Assembly: GCA_018398805.1 (NCBI GenBank) | Contig: JAGFBZ010002129.1 | Span: 558,001-622,000, forward strand | Length of the DNA stretch: 64,000 bases | DNA from: Hirundichthys speculiger | Lineage: Eukaryota > Chordata > Actinopteri > Beloniformes > Exocoetidae | Direction: 5' to 3' | In this document: positions 1-10,900 of the stretch, one piece after another | How positions within the stretch are numbered: position 1 is the first letter of the stretch | How the letters are laid out: every line of letters begins with the position of its first letter | Position numbers and translations under genes: made by a program | The notes under the pieces: generated by a model | Told to the model about the DNA's origin: nothing | The model's input: only the letters and a program-made list of their open reading frames with translations | Database searches by the model: none

Positions 1-300
1 GGAATAGAGGCTGCTACTCCTCCACATCGAGAGGAGCCTCGTGAGGTAGTTCAGGCACTTGGTTAGGATGCCTCCTGAACGCCTCCCTGCGGAGATGTTT
101 CAGGCATGTCCTCAGACACCTCTGCAGAGAGGCCTGAGAATGTGCCAAGCGGACCCAGAACACACTGGAGAGATGATATCTCTTGATTGGACTAGCTGGA
201 GGAGAGGAGGTGGCTGGGGAGATGGCGGTCTGGACCTCCCTGTTTAGGCTGCTGCCCCTGTAACCCCTTCCTAGCTAAGTAGAAGTGGATGGATGGATGG
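1..300 (+). mobile_element. 3' end of a teleost LINE with (ATGG)n tail
   Basis: The frame from 59 reads VRMPPERLP and continues to a stop at 245-247. It matches my memory of the C-terminal end of a common fish non-LTR retrotransposon ORF2, whose usual text is close to RMPPGRLP followed by an Arg/Pro-rich stretch and a Trp-Arg-Asp motif. After the stop comes a short 3' region and a (TGGA)n tail at about 287-300. Only the last 80 or so codons are present, so this is a 5'-truncated dead copy. The clade is not assigned. A fragment of what looks like the same kind of LINE lies at 38880-39405. Confidence 0.75.
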
Positions 301-569
301 CAATTAGAAAGATAGAAACAAAAGGGAATAGAGCAAACTGCAAATGCTGACATAAAAGGCTGCTTGCTCAACTAGTATTAAGGTGAGCCTGTGTTCATAA
401 TCAGGATTGCTGCATTAATTATATACAATATGCTATGAAATGCTAAGCTAGACAATACGATTAATGCTTTGGGTGGCTTCTTGTTTTTGTGCTGCAATAG
501 TGGCTCCCTGATGTCTTCAACTCACTAGTAAGACTCTGAAGTAAAAAAAAAAAAAGACAGTGAAGATCA
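301..569. other. no gene seen
   Basis: AT-rich DNA with no recognisable coding or repeat content apart from a 13-base A run at 543-555. Confidence 0.6.
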
Positions 570-633
570 CTGCTACATATTATACAATATAATATGTAGC
601 AGTGAAGATCACTGCTACATATTATATTGTATA
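570..633. repeat. perfect 24-bp palindrome with 5-nt loop
   Basis: Positions 581-604 are the exact reverse complement of 610-633, with loop 605-609 (AAGAT). A smaller inverted pair, 570-583 with 589-602, overlaps it, and the text around GAAGATCACTGCTACAT occurs twice as a direct copy. The structure could extrude as a cruciform or form a hairpin RNA. No flanking target duplication was seen, so a local template-switch origin is as likely as a mobile one. Confidence 0.9.
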
Positions 634-684
634 AAGCTATGATCGCTGAGTCATGATAACAATCGACCATATTCATCAAAGGCT

Positions 685-750
685 TGAGTCGAAGCCAACC
701 GGACTTCATTCAAGCCTCTGAGGACTGTGATGACCGAACTGAGAATCTAG
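685..750 (+). repeat. fragment of a dispersed fish repeat
   Basis: The text CTTCATTCAAGCCTCTGAG followed by GATGACC and ACTGAGAATCT resembles 42474-42530 (CTTCATTCAAGCCTTTCAGAG, then GGATGACTGAGAGTCT). The longer copy is at 42355-42600. Family not assigned. Confidence 0.5.
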
Positions 751-759
751 AGCAGGAAA

Positions 760-1452
760 TCAAACACATTGTTCACCAGTAGTCAATTTTAACCTGCAAT
801 GATACCAACACATGGGGCTTTTTGGGGGAGCAGATGTTTCACAGGTTTACTGTGAATGTGATGAAACTGCACCGGATTCCACGTGTGCGCTGATTCCTCG
901 TGCACGTAGAGGTTATTTGAAGGATGCTCTCCAGCAAAGGCAATAACTATCGAAAGCAATCAAGTGGCTACTGGCCTTCACCGTTGCTTTGAGCTGCAGA
1001 GATTTGCATGTGCAGATTTATGCACATATTCATTAGCATCCTGACTTTTCTGTTTGGGAGAATCATAATGAAGAGAACAGACAGAGGCGGTGAGGCACAC
1101 AGCTCTGCCTCCACCATCACACACTGGAACCAGTAGGTGGCACTGTTGTGTCACAGGAACAGAGCCCTCGCTCCGTCCCCTCGCTATTGTTCATCTAATG
1201 CTCCTCTCATCCGAAATTGTAATTTAGACTTAAAAAAATGAAAAAAAAATAGAAAAAAATAAAAAAAAATAAAAAGCTCCCCCGTTCATTGGTCTACTTT
1301 ACACATCAAAGTCAAACGAGCTGAATGCTTGGAAGGTCATGGAAAGGCCCACTCGCCTGCCATCTGATCTCATCTGTGTGCTATCTGTGCTACAGTCTCA
1401 GCCAAGGAAAGCACAATGAGGGGGAATCTACCCAAAAGGAGGGTGTTTAGTG

Positions 1453-1454
<2 letters not shown>
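760..1454. other. no gene seen; A-rich patch
   Basis: No frame or splice-bounded island stands out. Positions 1229-1275 are an A-rich run interrupted by T and G, probably a decayed poly(A) or simple repeat. Confidence 0.6.

Positions 1455-1528
<74 letters not shown>
1455..1528. repeat. (TA)23 microsatellite joined to T28
   Basis: An uninterrupted TA dinucleotide run at 1455-1500 passes directly into a 28-base T run at 1501-1528. Both tracts are expected to vary in length between individuals. Confidence 0.95.
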
Positions 1529-2744
1529 ATCAAGTTGGACATCGTAAACAACAAGAGCCAGAGCTTTAATCTGTCTCTGTGCAGGAAAAAAAGACTGTGA
1601 GCCTTTGAAACAGGTTAGCACCTAATTTACTTTCGCAACAACGGTGAGTAAATATTTTGAACTGGAGCGCAAAAGCACAGCAGAGATAATCTCAAATTCT
1701 GATTTAAGGTATATTTTTCCTCGGGGGGACGCTGCAGGGACAAAGAGTGAATTACTTTTGCACACGGAGTTTTGCATTGTAATCAGCAAGGAGGACATTG
1801 ATCCGACAAGAACAAGGCCCAGTGGTTCCCCAATACACAACAGTCAATGATTAAATCCACTGAGTACACAGCACAGAGCAGAGCAGCATCCACTTAACAT
1901 ACTGAACGAGTGGGCATAACCTTGTTAAATGTGCATCAAAGCCAGCGCAGAAGAGGCAGGAGCCACGCTGACAAGAGGAGGCCGCTCCTGCCTCAAAGAC
2001 AAACAATTAGGAAACTGGTCATGTTTATTGTTTACGCCTGCCTTCCCACACGGAACAGAAATGTACACAGAGAAATCTCTCTCCTTTTATGTGGAGGCCG
2101 CTGCGGCAGAGAGGGGATAAACTCCAAACAACTGACAGCGTCTCTGTGCTCCGCACATTTGGTTGTGATGTCTTATTACGGTAAGTCACGCTGACAGTCC
2201 AAAGCACATCACTCACTAACTGTGCTGACCCATAAGTCTGTGCCCACACACAGAAACGCGCACCTACAAGCTGTTTCTGTGTGTAAAGCCATCCGGAGTT
2301 GCGACGGCTGCCTCCTTGAGTGCCGTTCGACGGCGTGACCCCAAAATCTAAGCCTGTCTTTGGCCGTTGACAAATGGGATTAGACGTGAGTTTCAGCGGA
2401 GAACCCGCTGTGTTGGAGGATTGACTGACTGTGCGTCTCACTCTGTACTGTATCAGTCCGGGACCGGGGTGAGACAGCAGCTGCGTTTCATTATTATTCC
2501 CCTGTCAGTTCACATCAACCCACTAGTATCGTGACACATGTGTTTACTGTGTTTTTCACACCAGCAGATCTGAGCTTTGTAGAAAAGTGTGGCTGATCCA
2601 TCTCAGCAGCACATTTAATGAAGGATGAAATTGCTTATTAGATGTATATATGTGTATATTTCTTGGCGGCTAATGTTAGCTGACTTAGCTCCTTGTGTCG
2701 TGTCCAAGTGCAACGGCTACATTAGCATTTTATTAAAACTAGAA
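1529..2744. other. no gene seen
   Basis: Unique-looking DNA. The longest open frame on the minus strand (2025-2441) has no recognisable motif or coding-type codon use. Confidence 0.55.
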
Positions 2745-3240
2745 ATTTTTTTGTCCTTTGTTGTTGTATAATGTTAAGATTCACAATATTGTGACTTTTT
2801 TCCATAAAAAAAGACCTTTTTGTCCTAAAATCCTTAAAAAAAAATTTTTTTTGCAAAAAAAAAAAAAAAAATCATCACAACTTTTTGTTGTAACATTGCA
2901 AATGACAAAAAATCACAACTTCTTCTTTTTTTTTTTTTTTTTTTTTAACTTAAACTGAGTTTAAAAAAAAAAAAGTAAAAATTACATTTTTTTGGTCATA
3001 AAACTTCAACTTTTGAAAAGTGGAATCAAAATACTTTGTCAAAAAATTACAAATGTTGTATAACTACAACCTTTTTTCCTAAAATAAAGGATAACGGATT
3101 TATAGATAAAGGAAATAAAAGATTTACTTGAATTGCACATTTTTGTTGTTAAAAATTGTATTTTTTTTGTTGTAAAATCGTAAAGTTTGTAATATTGCAA
3201 CTTTCTACTTTTCACCCTGAAATTGTTGCTCAACTGTTTT
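2745..3240. repeat. A/T-rich degenerate low-complexity block
   Basis: Long A and T runs alternate with a loosely repeated phrase of the type CAACTTTTTGTTGTAA and TTGTTGTAAAAT, seen near 2878-2893, 3059-3074 and 3141-3180. It looks like an old tandem array that has lost its period. Confidence 0.6.
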
Positions 3241-3368
3241 CTGGCTGCTCTTCTCACCTCAGTTATTCCATTTTTTTTTCTGTCAATACCAAGTCAGTTT
3301 CATTGGCACACCTTCAACATTTATGGCTATTAATATATCATTGCTGTTGAACACTCTTCCAGGCCAGA

Positions 3369-3425
3369 TAAGATGGAGTGGTGGGCTGGACTCCGGCCCG
3401 CGGGCGTTGAGTTTGACACATTTGA
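3369..3425 (-). mobile_element. possible hAT terminal remnant
   Basis: The phrase CCGGCCCGCGGGCGTTGAGT followed by TTGACACA resembles the end of common vertebrate hAT elements, whose reverse strand usually begins CAGGGGTGTCAAACTC and continues into a GGCCCG-rich stretch. There is no partner end or target duplication nearby. Confidence 0.35.
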
Positions 3426-3429
3426 TATA

Positions 3430-4630
3430 TCGTATCGGGCAAATACAACCTCAGGCAAACCATTATTTAACAGAAACCATATGGGCAATACTAAGTACCT
3501 CCGTGATTCTCTTACATCATTGTGGAGGAGTTGTAGTCTAATCTTCTTTACAACATTACTTTGCACTGAAGGTTTTGGGCATTCGCTCACGCACTGCTCT
3601 CTAACTCCCTGATCCTGCCGGGCGAGGCTGTTTTTGGTACTTAATTGTATTATTTTTGTAAATGATTATTTATTTCACAGTTTCTTGACTGTATAATAAA
3701 TTTGATTTCAGGAATTAGCTGGCTGGTTAGATTAGATTCCCCTAGGGGTGTCATTGGCTGCTGAAATCAGAGTTTCTGAGTTCCAAGCTGGAAATTTCAA
3801 CTGGAACACCAACTGATGTCAGAATTTCACCGTGGAAACTCAAAGAAACCTCACCTGCCTCCACGTCAGAATCCAACATGGCTGCTGCTTGCATCAATAA
3901 AATAAACACTTGCCTGCTCGACTGGATTTGTGACATTAGGAGTCTACCTGAAGGTTTCGAGATCAAGCGAGAATCATGCTGTGATCTGACAGTTTGAAGA
4001 CATATTTCAGGCCCTGTCCTGTCGTTTCAGCTTTTATCCTCATGAAAAGTATCAAAGGAGTTACATGAAAGGTCCTTTGTGACTTCTAAAATGAACCTCT
4101 TTTTGCATGTGTTTGAAATCTCATCTGAAGCCCTCTGAACTGTTTACCCGCGGCCTCCAGGGGTGGATATAACGTCAGTGTATGAGTCAGAGCCCACTAG
4201 TGCCGTTGTGAAATTGTGAAAAAACTGACTAGATTTTCTACTCTTTTCTCTGATTTCCCGCCAGCCTGATCTGCTGTGTGTAAATTGACACACTTTATAA
4301 CATAGACTTGTGCGTATCTTTAGTGGAGCGGACATCAGAAATGACCACCGTGTGGAGCTGATGCTCGGTTAGCTGCGTAGCTTCGCCCTCAGACCCTGCA
4401 GACCAAACCACAGCCAGTACAATGAAACACAATAAGTATTCTCTTTGAAATATGACTATGCCCTCTTTTACTCACAGGTTTTTATTCACAGCTCAGAAGT
4501 CTATATAATGCTAAGAGCTAAGTAGCTAAAATGATGGCAGCTAGCCCTCTGGTTATGCTGTCTGCCATAGTTTTTGTTGTTTTATATAACTTTCCCTGAT
4601 GTGGTACAAAAACTATTTAACCCTGTAGAG
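3430..4630. other. no gene seen
   Basis: No recognisable coding sequence. The section from 4140 on may belong to the composite repeat that follows, but I cannot define a boundary. Confidence 0.5.
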
Positions 4631-4635
4631 CTGTC

Positions 4636-4830
4636 ATGGATGTAAAATCAAACTACAGAGACCAAAACCATTTATTGTACCAGGCAGAAAGTATGTTTAT
4701 TTCTGTTGCAAATTTGGACATTTTAAAATGGGAGTCAACCGGGACTTGCTCTATTTTGGAGGCAGCACCTAGTGGTCAGTTGAGGAATTGCAGTTTTTGT
4801 TACTTCCTGAATTGTTTCATCTCAGAAGTG
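4636..4830 (-). repeat. dispersed composite repeat, module A
   Basis: Read on the minus strand this gives the sequence order seen at 18050-18230 and 35265-35400: a gene-like phrase about a block ending in ACTAGG or similar, then TTAAAATG, then AAATAAACATA, then ACCAGG/GGTAC and TTTTGGTCTCT. This is a widespread teleost non-coding repeat in my recollection. Five copies of module A or B occur in the window. Confidence 0.7.
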
Positions 4831-4894
4831 AGGATGTTGGCACTTGGAGGAGCCTCGAGCTTAAAGCAGCGCAACAAAGCTCAGTGGATCCGTT

Positions 4895-5198
4895 TATAGG
4901 CGCGGCGGTTACGTCACTTTTACAATGATGCCGAAGATTTACTTTTGTTTGGTCTCCTGCTTGTCAGCCTCTCATTTTCTCCTCGGAGTCTCCTTTTCCT
5001 GAGTCAGTCGCCAACGCCAAGATGTCCACTGCAGCTCTGCGAGCTTGCTTCATCGATGTTGATGTGTGTGATATAGTGCTGCAAAGAGATACGCAGTTGT
5101 GGGATGACCGATGCTCCCTAAAGCAAATGATCCTTCAAACCGTGATTAAATGCCAGAGAATGCTATATTACGTCATGGAGTTCCTCTCAAAAAGATAA
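4895..5198 (+). promoter_or_regulatory. promoter-like patch followed by a 58-codon frame
   Basis: A GC-rich patch (GGCGCGGCGG) is followed by a CREB/ATF-like TTACGTCAC at about 4909-4917 and an AP-1 consensus TGAGTCA at 5001-5007. Fifteen bases further on, an ATG at 5022 in a good initiation context (AAG before ATG) opens a frame that runs to TAA at 5196-5198. The predicted protein starts MSTAALRACFIDVDVCD and has no domain I recognise; its codon use is not clearly coding. It may be a promoter carried by the upstream repeat or a chance arrangement. Confidence 0.25.
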
Positions 5199-6275
5199 GC
5201 CATGGTGGAGGTTGCCTCCTTTTTCCTCCTCAGTGTTTTAGTCCAAAGCTCAGAACCAGAATTCAATGCAGGATTTCAGATATCTGTGATGTAGTATTTG
5301 ATCTCATTCACATCTCTCCTCCCCATAAATGTACACATGACCATGAAATTGTGTCTACTGTTGATATAATCATAACAGACTTGCATCCTGAGGCACAACA
5401 CAGAGCTGTAAAAACGTACAGTCAAGGATTTGACCCTGTGTTGAGAATATATCTTGGACCCTGCAGCGGAACCACAGCACACAGATCCAGCAACACCTCA
5501 GGTGTGCCGTGATATGGACTGAAAAAAAATTATTTTTTCCCACAAGCAGACAGCTGGAGGACATAAACTTCATCCCATCGTCCCCTCAAACTCGCACCTC
5601 TCCGCTCTCACCCGAAGCCGATCTATTTCTTTTCCCTTTTTCCAAACACGAAAACAAAAACGGGAATGGATGTCTTTGAAAAGAGCCGCTGCCTCGCATT
5701 CAGCCACGGCCCACTTCCTCCTGAGAGGCGGTGACATGATGAATAGACAAAAACGATCCTGTTCCCAGAGCTTAGAGTGGACTATAATCAAGATGAATGT
5801 TTGTCTTAGATTGCTCACCGCTGTCAAAAACCCCACTACGTCTCGGAGTTTTAGACAGCGGCGGAATTGCTGGTAGAGACAGCGTGACATGGAAAAGGAG
5901 GAGGCGAATCAATGAATCGTCTATTATGTCCAGCGCTTATGAATAAAGCGCTGCCAAAAGGAAACCTTCAGAGGCCTTTTTCTGTCTTTAGCCTGATGTC
6001 ATGATCAGCTTAATACTCAGACTGCTTGTCTTCCAGTATTGACCCATGGCCTAATGGTTTTCCTTGCACAAACATCTTTCAAACGGCTCTTTATTGCTGC
6101 TATTTTTCTGGCCTCTGATTGGTTCTCCACACCACTTATTCTGCGAGGCACAAATTGGATTGTCCTCCTGCATCCTTTTGTACGTGCACGAGGAGCAGTT
6201 TTTAAACGCATTAGGCACTTTTCCTACCACAGTGACTCGTGTTACGGACAGACTTTGATCACCTCTGTGCCGTAG
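5199..6275. other. no gene seen
   Basis: Open frames here, including one at 5150-5512, lack coding-type codon bias and motifs. No repeat family is recognised. Confidence 0.55.
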
Positions 6276-6338
6276 CAAGTCCACGACGCCGTGCACGAGG
6301 CCAAGAGGCTGACGGTGACTCCCAGGTGGAACATCCAG
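6276..6338 (+). CDS. candidate 63-nt exon of an unknown gene
   Basis: A 3' splice-site-like sequence ending in TAG at 6273-6275 is followed by 63 bases that read as 21 open codons, QVHDAVHEAKRLTVTPRWNI then Q, and then by CAG|GTACCT. Eighteen or so of the 21 third positions are G or C, which is unusual against this AT-rich background and typical of fish coding exons. Both ends are phase 0. The exon could join in frame to the island at 7863-7979. I do not recognise the protein. A chance GC-rich patch or a conserved non-coding element are the alternatives. Confidence 0.3.
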
Positions 6339-6523
6339 GTACCTCATGGAGCAAGTTCAAGCAACTTCCAGTCGGATTAATGAGGCGCTATCGTGTAATT
6401 TGGACTCTGGTTTGCCTCATTCATCCTATCCTCCATTAGCAACCCACTCACCAGAGTAGATGTAATTCTTGTATAATTTCAGCCTTTCTGATCTTGTGAG
6501 ATACTGACTGTGGCATCTGCAGC

Positions 6524-6691
6524 ATGGACGCAGCAACCGTGGCTGCATTTGAAGCAGGTGACCGATGCTGCGGCGACTTCCAGGACCGCATTATCAATTA
6601 TTTTCAGTCACATATGAAGGTTGGGACTGGAGAAAAACGGACACACTGCAAATTATTTGGTTCTTACCAAGAAAAAAAAATTTACATTTAG
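6524..6691 (+). CDS. candidate small frame, 55 aa, partly in a MITE
   Basis: An ATG preceded by CTGCAGC opens a frame of 55 codons ending TAG at 6689-6691. The first 32 codons (starting MDAATVAAFEAGDRCCGDFQ) look coding in composition, but from about codon 41 the frame runs into the miniature element at 6644-7073, so the C-terminus is not native. If real it may be an exon that ends before the element; an AAG|GTTGGG at about codon 32 is a weak donor. Protein not recognised. Confidence 0.2.
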   Translation: MDAATVAAFEAGDRCCGDFQDRIINYFQSHMKVGTGEKRTHCKLFGSYQEKKIYI

Positions 6692-7073
6692 AAGCGTTAG
6701 ATATTTTTTCTTGTTTTAATAATTACTGTCTTATTTTAAGTCTTCAATTTAATCAGTATAATCTTATATCAAGTAAAACTTTACTTTTTGTCTCAAACAG
6801 GCAGAAAATCCAAAAATGAGACAATTAACACTTAAAATGAGATGTATTACGTTTTTTCCTCCTCCTCATCAAAATAAATCTTGTGTTAAGATTCAATACC
6901 AAACTATACCTTTCTTAAATCTAGAAACAAGTGTTCCTACAATCTTAATTTAAGAAATCTTACCAAGTGAGATTATCTTGCTGCATGGACAGATTTTTTT
7001 CACTTGTTTTGAGAACCTTTTTCCTTAGTTGTAGTGTTTTTATCTTGTTTGAAGACCCCCTTTTTTTGCAGTG
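6644..7073. mobile_element. MITE with CACTGCAAA termini
   Basis: The left end CACTGCAAATTATTT and the right end TTTTTTTGCAGTG are inverted repeats, and the interior is AT-rich with CTTGTTTTAA-type phrases. This matches my memory of a very common fish miniature DNA element bounded by CACTGCAAAAA. About 430 bp, no coding capacity. Superfamily left open. Confidence 0.7.
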
Positions 7074-7240
7074 CAGCGACTGCTTTTCAAAACATTACTG
7101 TAGAAAGAGGAGAACAGTTACTTTTAATCTATTTGTTTAATCTGATTTAGGTGTCTTTATTTGTTTAATTCATACTTGACCAAAATCCTTTTGGCATAAA
7201 ATGCAGCTGGAACACCATTGTTTTTCCCTTTTTTCTTCAG

Positions 7241-7298
7241 TATGCTCAACAAGAAGGGCAGATAGAAGATGGTGAGGATGCGACAGAGAGGATTCTGG
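7241..7298 (+). CDS. candidate 58-nt exon of an unknown gene
   Basis: A strong acceptor (a T/C-rich run ending TTTTTTCTTCAG at 7229-7240) is followed by 58 bases open in only one frame, YAQQEGQIEDGEDATERIL plus one base, and then an almost consensus donor G|GTAAGAAA. The peptide is acidic. It starts in phase 0, compatible with the end of 6276-6338, but ends in phase 1, which does not fit the open frame at 7863. I do not recognise the protein. The splice signals make this the better supported of the nearby islands. Confidence 0.35.
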
Positions 7299-7363
7299 GT
7301 AAGAAATCCTGTAGTTATCCTTACCATTTAACTAATTCAACAAAAGGACAAAATGCTCATATA

Positions 7364-7737
7364 CAGTCATGGAAAAAATTATTAGACCACCATTTTTTCT
7401 TCACTTTCTTGTTCATTTTAATACCTGGTACCACTCATCATCATCACGTCATCATGTGACTAAAACAGACAGAAAAGAAAACACTGAATGCATAAAAGCA
7501 GTGTTTTTGGCAGTACAACGCCATAGCTATTGATGTAAAAACTTAAGTGATTTAGGTTATAATCAAGAAAACCATGGAAAATGGTAAGATATCAGCTCTT
7601 AAATAAAACTCTTATGAGCAATCTTTGTGGTTATTGTTATGTTTGTCCAAACAAATGTACCTTTAGTTGTACCAGGCATTAAAATGAACAAGAAACTGAA
7701 GAAAACAAGGGTGGTCTAATAATATTTTCCATGACTG
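7364..7737. mobile_element. Tc1/mariner-type MITE, 374 bp
   Basis: Terminal inverted repeats of about 70 bp start CAGTCATGGAAAA and include ATTATTAGACCACC on both ends; the right arm is 7668-7737. The element is flanked by TA dinucleotides at 7362-7363 and 7738-7739, the target duplication of this superfamily. The interior has no transposase. The arms differ at only a few positions, so the copy is relatively well preserved. Confidence 0.9.
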
Positions 7738-7862
7738 TATATAAACAAAAATGCTCACACAAGTTTAAGATATTTTGTTGTTCATGCTCCGGTGACAGTT
7801 TTAGGACAGTCTCCTTCCTTTTTTTTTTATTCATCCATAGAAAATATTTCCTGAGTTTTCAG

Positions 7863-7979
7863 GTGGAAGCACTTGACTGGGCTGTGTGGAACCATGACAT
7901 CACTTTCTGTTCCTTCACCTTTGTGATGAATCTGTATATCGCCTCCAACCTGGCCCTTGTCGCCCAGATGTCACACTAA
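7863..7979 (+). CDS. candidate terminal coding exon, 38 codons
   Basis: After an acceptor-like TTTTCAG, 38 codons run to TAA at 7977-7979. Codon use is strikingly coding-like (repeated GCC, CTG, GTC, ATC, AAC, CAC). The peptide begins VEALDWAVWNHDITFCSF and contains a hydrophobic stretch ending LVAQMSH. Its phase 0 start fits the end of 6276-6338. No family is recognised. The alternatives are a fossil exon or a chance frame. Confidence 0.3.
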   Translation: MEALDWAVWNHDITFCSFTFVMNLYIASNLALVAQMSH

Positions 7980-10900
7980 ATTCCTGCATGCAGCCTGCAA
8001 ACTCCATCAGCTAGCCGGCAAAGGCGGTAAAGGCTGATTCAATTTAGCGTTCTCCTGTGGATTGCATGTACACATATGGGTTAATTTGCTATGGTAGATG
8101 AATACAAATGTCTCCTACCTGCGCCGTGCACTCATAAATCAGTCATCTTGTGGCTTCTCCGGATCTCTGATGTCGTCTCCGGGGAGCCGCAGAGTGGCGC
8201 GACGCCACGTCGTGTCCTTGTTAAAGTGCTCTCTGCGGTTTATGTGTCCACTGGCTCTGTGAACCGTGGCCCAGGGATTTACAACACCTCATTACCGAGC
8301 CATCATAAAAACCCCCATGTTTGCAAATGTTAATGCTTGTGATTTATATTGAAATGTCGTCTGCATGTTGCGGTTAAAAGGCGTGTTAATGGGGGAATGA
8401 CAACGAGGAGAAAGGTGACGGACGGACAGACTGGGATATCAGACGAGAGGAGCGTTGCGATGACTTCTGCTCCTCCATCTTAGTGTTTTTCCTCCTTCAT
8501 GCTCAGCGGTTTGTCATGAAAGCTGCATCTCTGCGATTAATCCCGGATACCTGTCCTTCAGCCGCCGACAGAACTGGGTCAGGTTTGTGTCAGTTTGTGG
8601 GCGCCGCTAATGATTTCTTGTTATGCTGTTTAACAATTTGACGTACAGAACTGTGGGTGAGCATGTAAAGATAACTGTCAGTGATGGAGATTATGAATAT
8701 ATATATATATAAAAAAAAGGAGCGAGGGAGAGTCCTTCCCTCCGCTGCTCTCCTCAGGAGGTGACACACTTCCACATCAAAGCTGAGATGTAGCTTATTA
8801 GCGCAGCTGAGTGAGACCGATGGTGTGGTTCAAACGCTCTCGCTCACTTTCAATTACACTTCTGGAGACGGAATCAAATTTATATCAAGAAGAAATGTGA
8901 TTCATCAAAGCAAACAAAGCGCCGTCCTCCAACTCTCTGGTTTATAGGCAAGAGCTCCTGATAAAATACCAAACGTCTGAATTTCATCTCCGCAGATTAA
9001 AATGCAATCCGAGTCCGCTCACGCCGGATGAGTTGCTCCACATGGGCATGACCATTCCTGCACCGATGAGGTTTTTCATAGCCTCCAAGACCAAGCCGAG
9101 GTTGCTGAGGGTTTGGGCCTGATGGGCCCGATAAGAGTGGAAACAAATCTGTGGCTAAAACAAGGTGATTTCCTGAAGGGGAGAAGGTAATACGCTCCAG
9201 ATCTTTACTAAGAGATGCCATTTCAGCTGTGTCAACAAAGACCGGACCCTCTGGGCCGTCTGCTCTTTACTTCCTCACTATCTGGCTTGACCAACAGGAA
9301 TCGCTTTGCAGATTTTTTGGCTTCTGCTCGTGCAGTTTTGACAGGTCACTGTTGATTTCTCTCTCCCACATCCTCCTGCGTCTACTGGCCATCCAGCATT
9401 CACATTTGGACTCCAGAGCAGAGGTAGGATTGCGTTCAGGTGAAACGATATGGGAAGGCAGCGGCCAGCAAAGCCGACGCTGGTTTATCAAGTAACCTGA
9501 CCCTAAATATTCTGCGTAATAATGATAAATCTAGTTACTTTATCACGATGAAGGGTTGGCTTGTGGAGAGAAAAACTGAAACTGATCCCCAACTCTGAGG
9601 TTTTCGTCTCAGTTTTCCAGAGCGTCCCGGACCACAGCGGCTTTAACTGTCATGAGCGCTTTTGTGAGCTCTCATTGATACGTATTCTGCGGGATTTTAA
9701 GTTTTATTAGAAATAAATCCTGGTGTTTTTCAAGTGTGTAGCAAGTATCCTCCTTTTGAAAGGTCTAATCTGATGGGTTTAGTGACCTCTAGTGGCAGAG
9801 TTGTAGATTGCAACTCTTGAACACACAAGAAAAAAAAGTGGTGTCCTTCAAAACAGGTAGGGACCACTCTGGGGTCCGGCCCAAAGGTGGGCTCGGACAC
9901 TTTGACAGGACATGAACCCTTTTGAAGCTGCTGGTAGACAAATCAGAGGGTTTCAGATGAGATTTGAACCATATACGAAGCGAGGTTAGTTTCAGAAGTC
10001 AAAAAGCTGTCTAGGTTTAGGCACTGAAACATACTTTCTCTAATAAAGTTTTAAAGCACTCCTTTACTCCGACTGCTTAGAGTACTGGGATTTTAACAGA
10101 GGCAGGCCCTTTTTTTTCCTTTTATCACTGCTTTTACTGTAACTTGTCATTCTTGCAACGCTGCCTTGATGCCTCACAATGAAATCTGGACCGGTGCACA
10201 CAAACACGACGTGCAGGTCAACCGTGATCTTCATTCTCTCCGATGGGAAAACACAAGACTGGTACGAAAAACGTCCTCTCTTGTATTCTTTAGACATTTT
10301 TACAGCTTGTTTGAACGTTACATTTAAAACAGCAACTTTTGATGTGAAGTATTGATCTCCTTTTAGTCTCCACCGATGTTTAAATGGACTTGCTGGACTC
10401 CTCAGCTTAGTTCACCAGCTAATAGGCGTCTGAGCTCCAAAAGGAAGCAGCACTGATGCATTTTGCATGTCTAAAAACTAAAGTGCAGTTTAACAGGGGC
10501 CAAAACGCTCCACCGAGAGATTTGCAGAGCTATGTGTTAATTCTCTGTGGGTTCCTTCCGACCATCAAACCCTCCTCGCATTAAACCAAGTCTGTCTGTA
10601 AAAGAAAAAAAAAGAAAAAACTCCTGGTCAGTTCAGCTTGAAGCTGCAGCCACACTTGGCTTCCACGCTCAGCCGTGGCGGTTGCCACTTGGATGAACCT
10701 GCTCGGTCTTTCACTCAGAGTTTGCCTGAGTGTGATTTTCTCCCGTCAGTCCTGAGCCGAGACCCAAAAACCTGTCACGGTGACAGGATCTCTTCGTGCA
10801 CCTTTCCAAATATGCTTTCCAACAGCTAATCAAGTGTCATCTGAGCTGAGATAATCGTCATCCTCTTTATTTTAAAAACGCAGGACGAACATGGCTTCGT
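7980..10900. other. no confident gene
   Basis: Mostly unique-looking DNA. There is a short AT run at 8696-8712. A CTCCGCAG at about 8988-8995 is followed by about 120 bases that are open on both strands (8997-9120), but no donor or motif supports an exon. No repeat family was recognised. Confidence 0.5.

Noticed and set aside
2025..2441. 138-codon minus-strand frame
   Set aside because: No motif, no coding-type codon use, no splice context.
5150..5512. 120-codon plus-strand frame
   Set aside because: No domain or coding bias; overlaps the end of another small frame in a different phase.
7241..7979. Direct splice of 7241-7298 to 7863-7979
   Set aside because: The first ends in phase 1 and the second is open only from phase 0; in the required phase a TGA follows after four codons.
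8997..9120. Exon-like stretch open on both strands after a CTCCGCAG
   Set aside because: No donor at the expected end, and equally plausible translations on both strands suggest chance.
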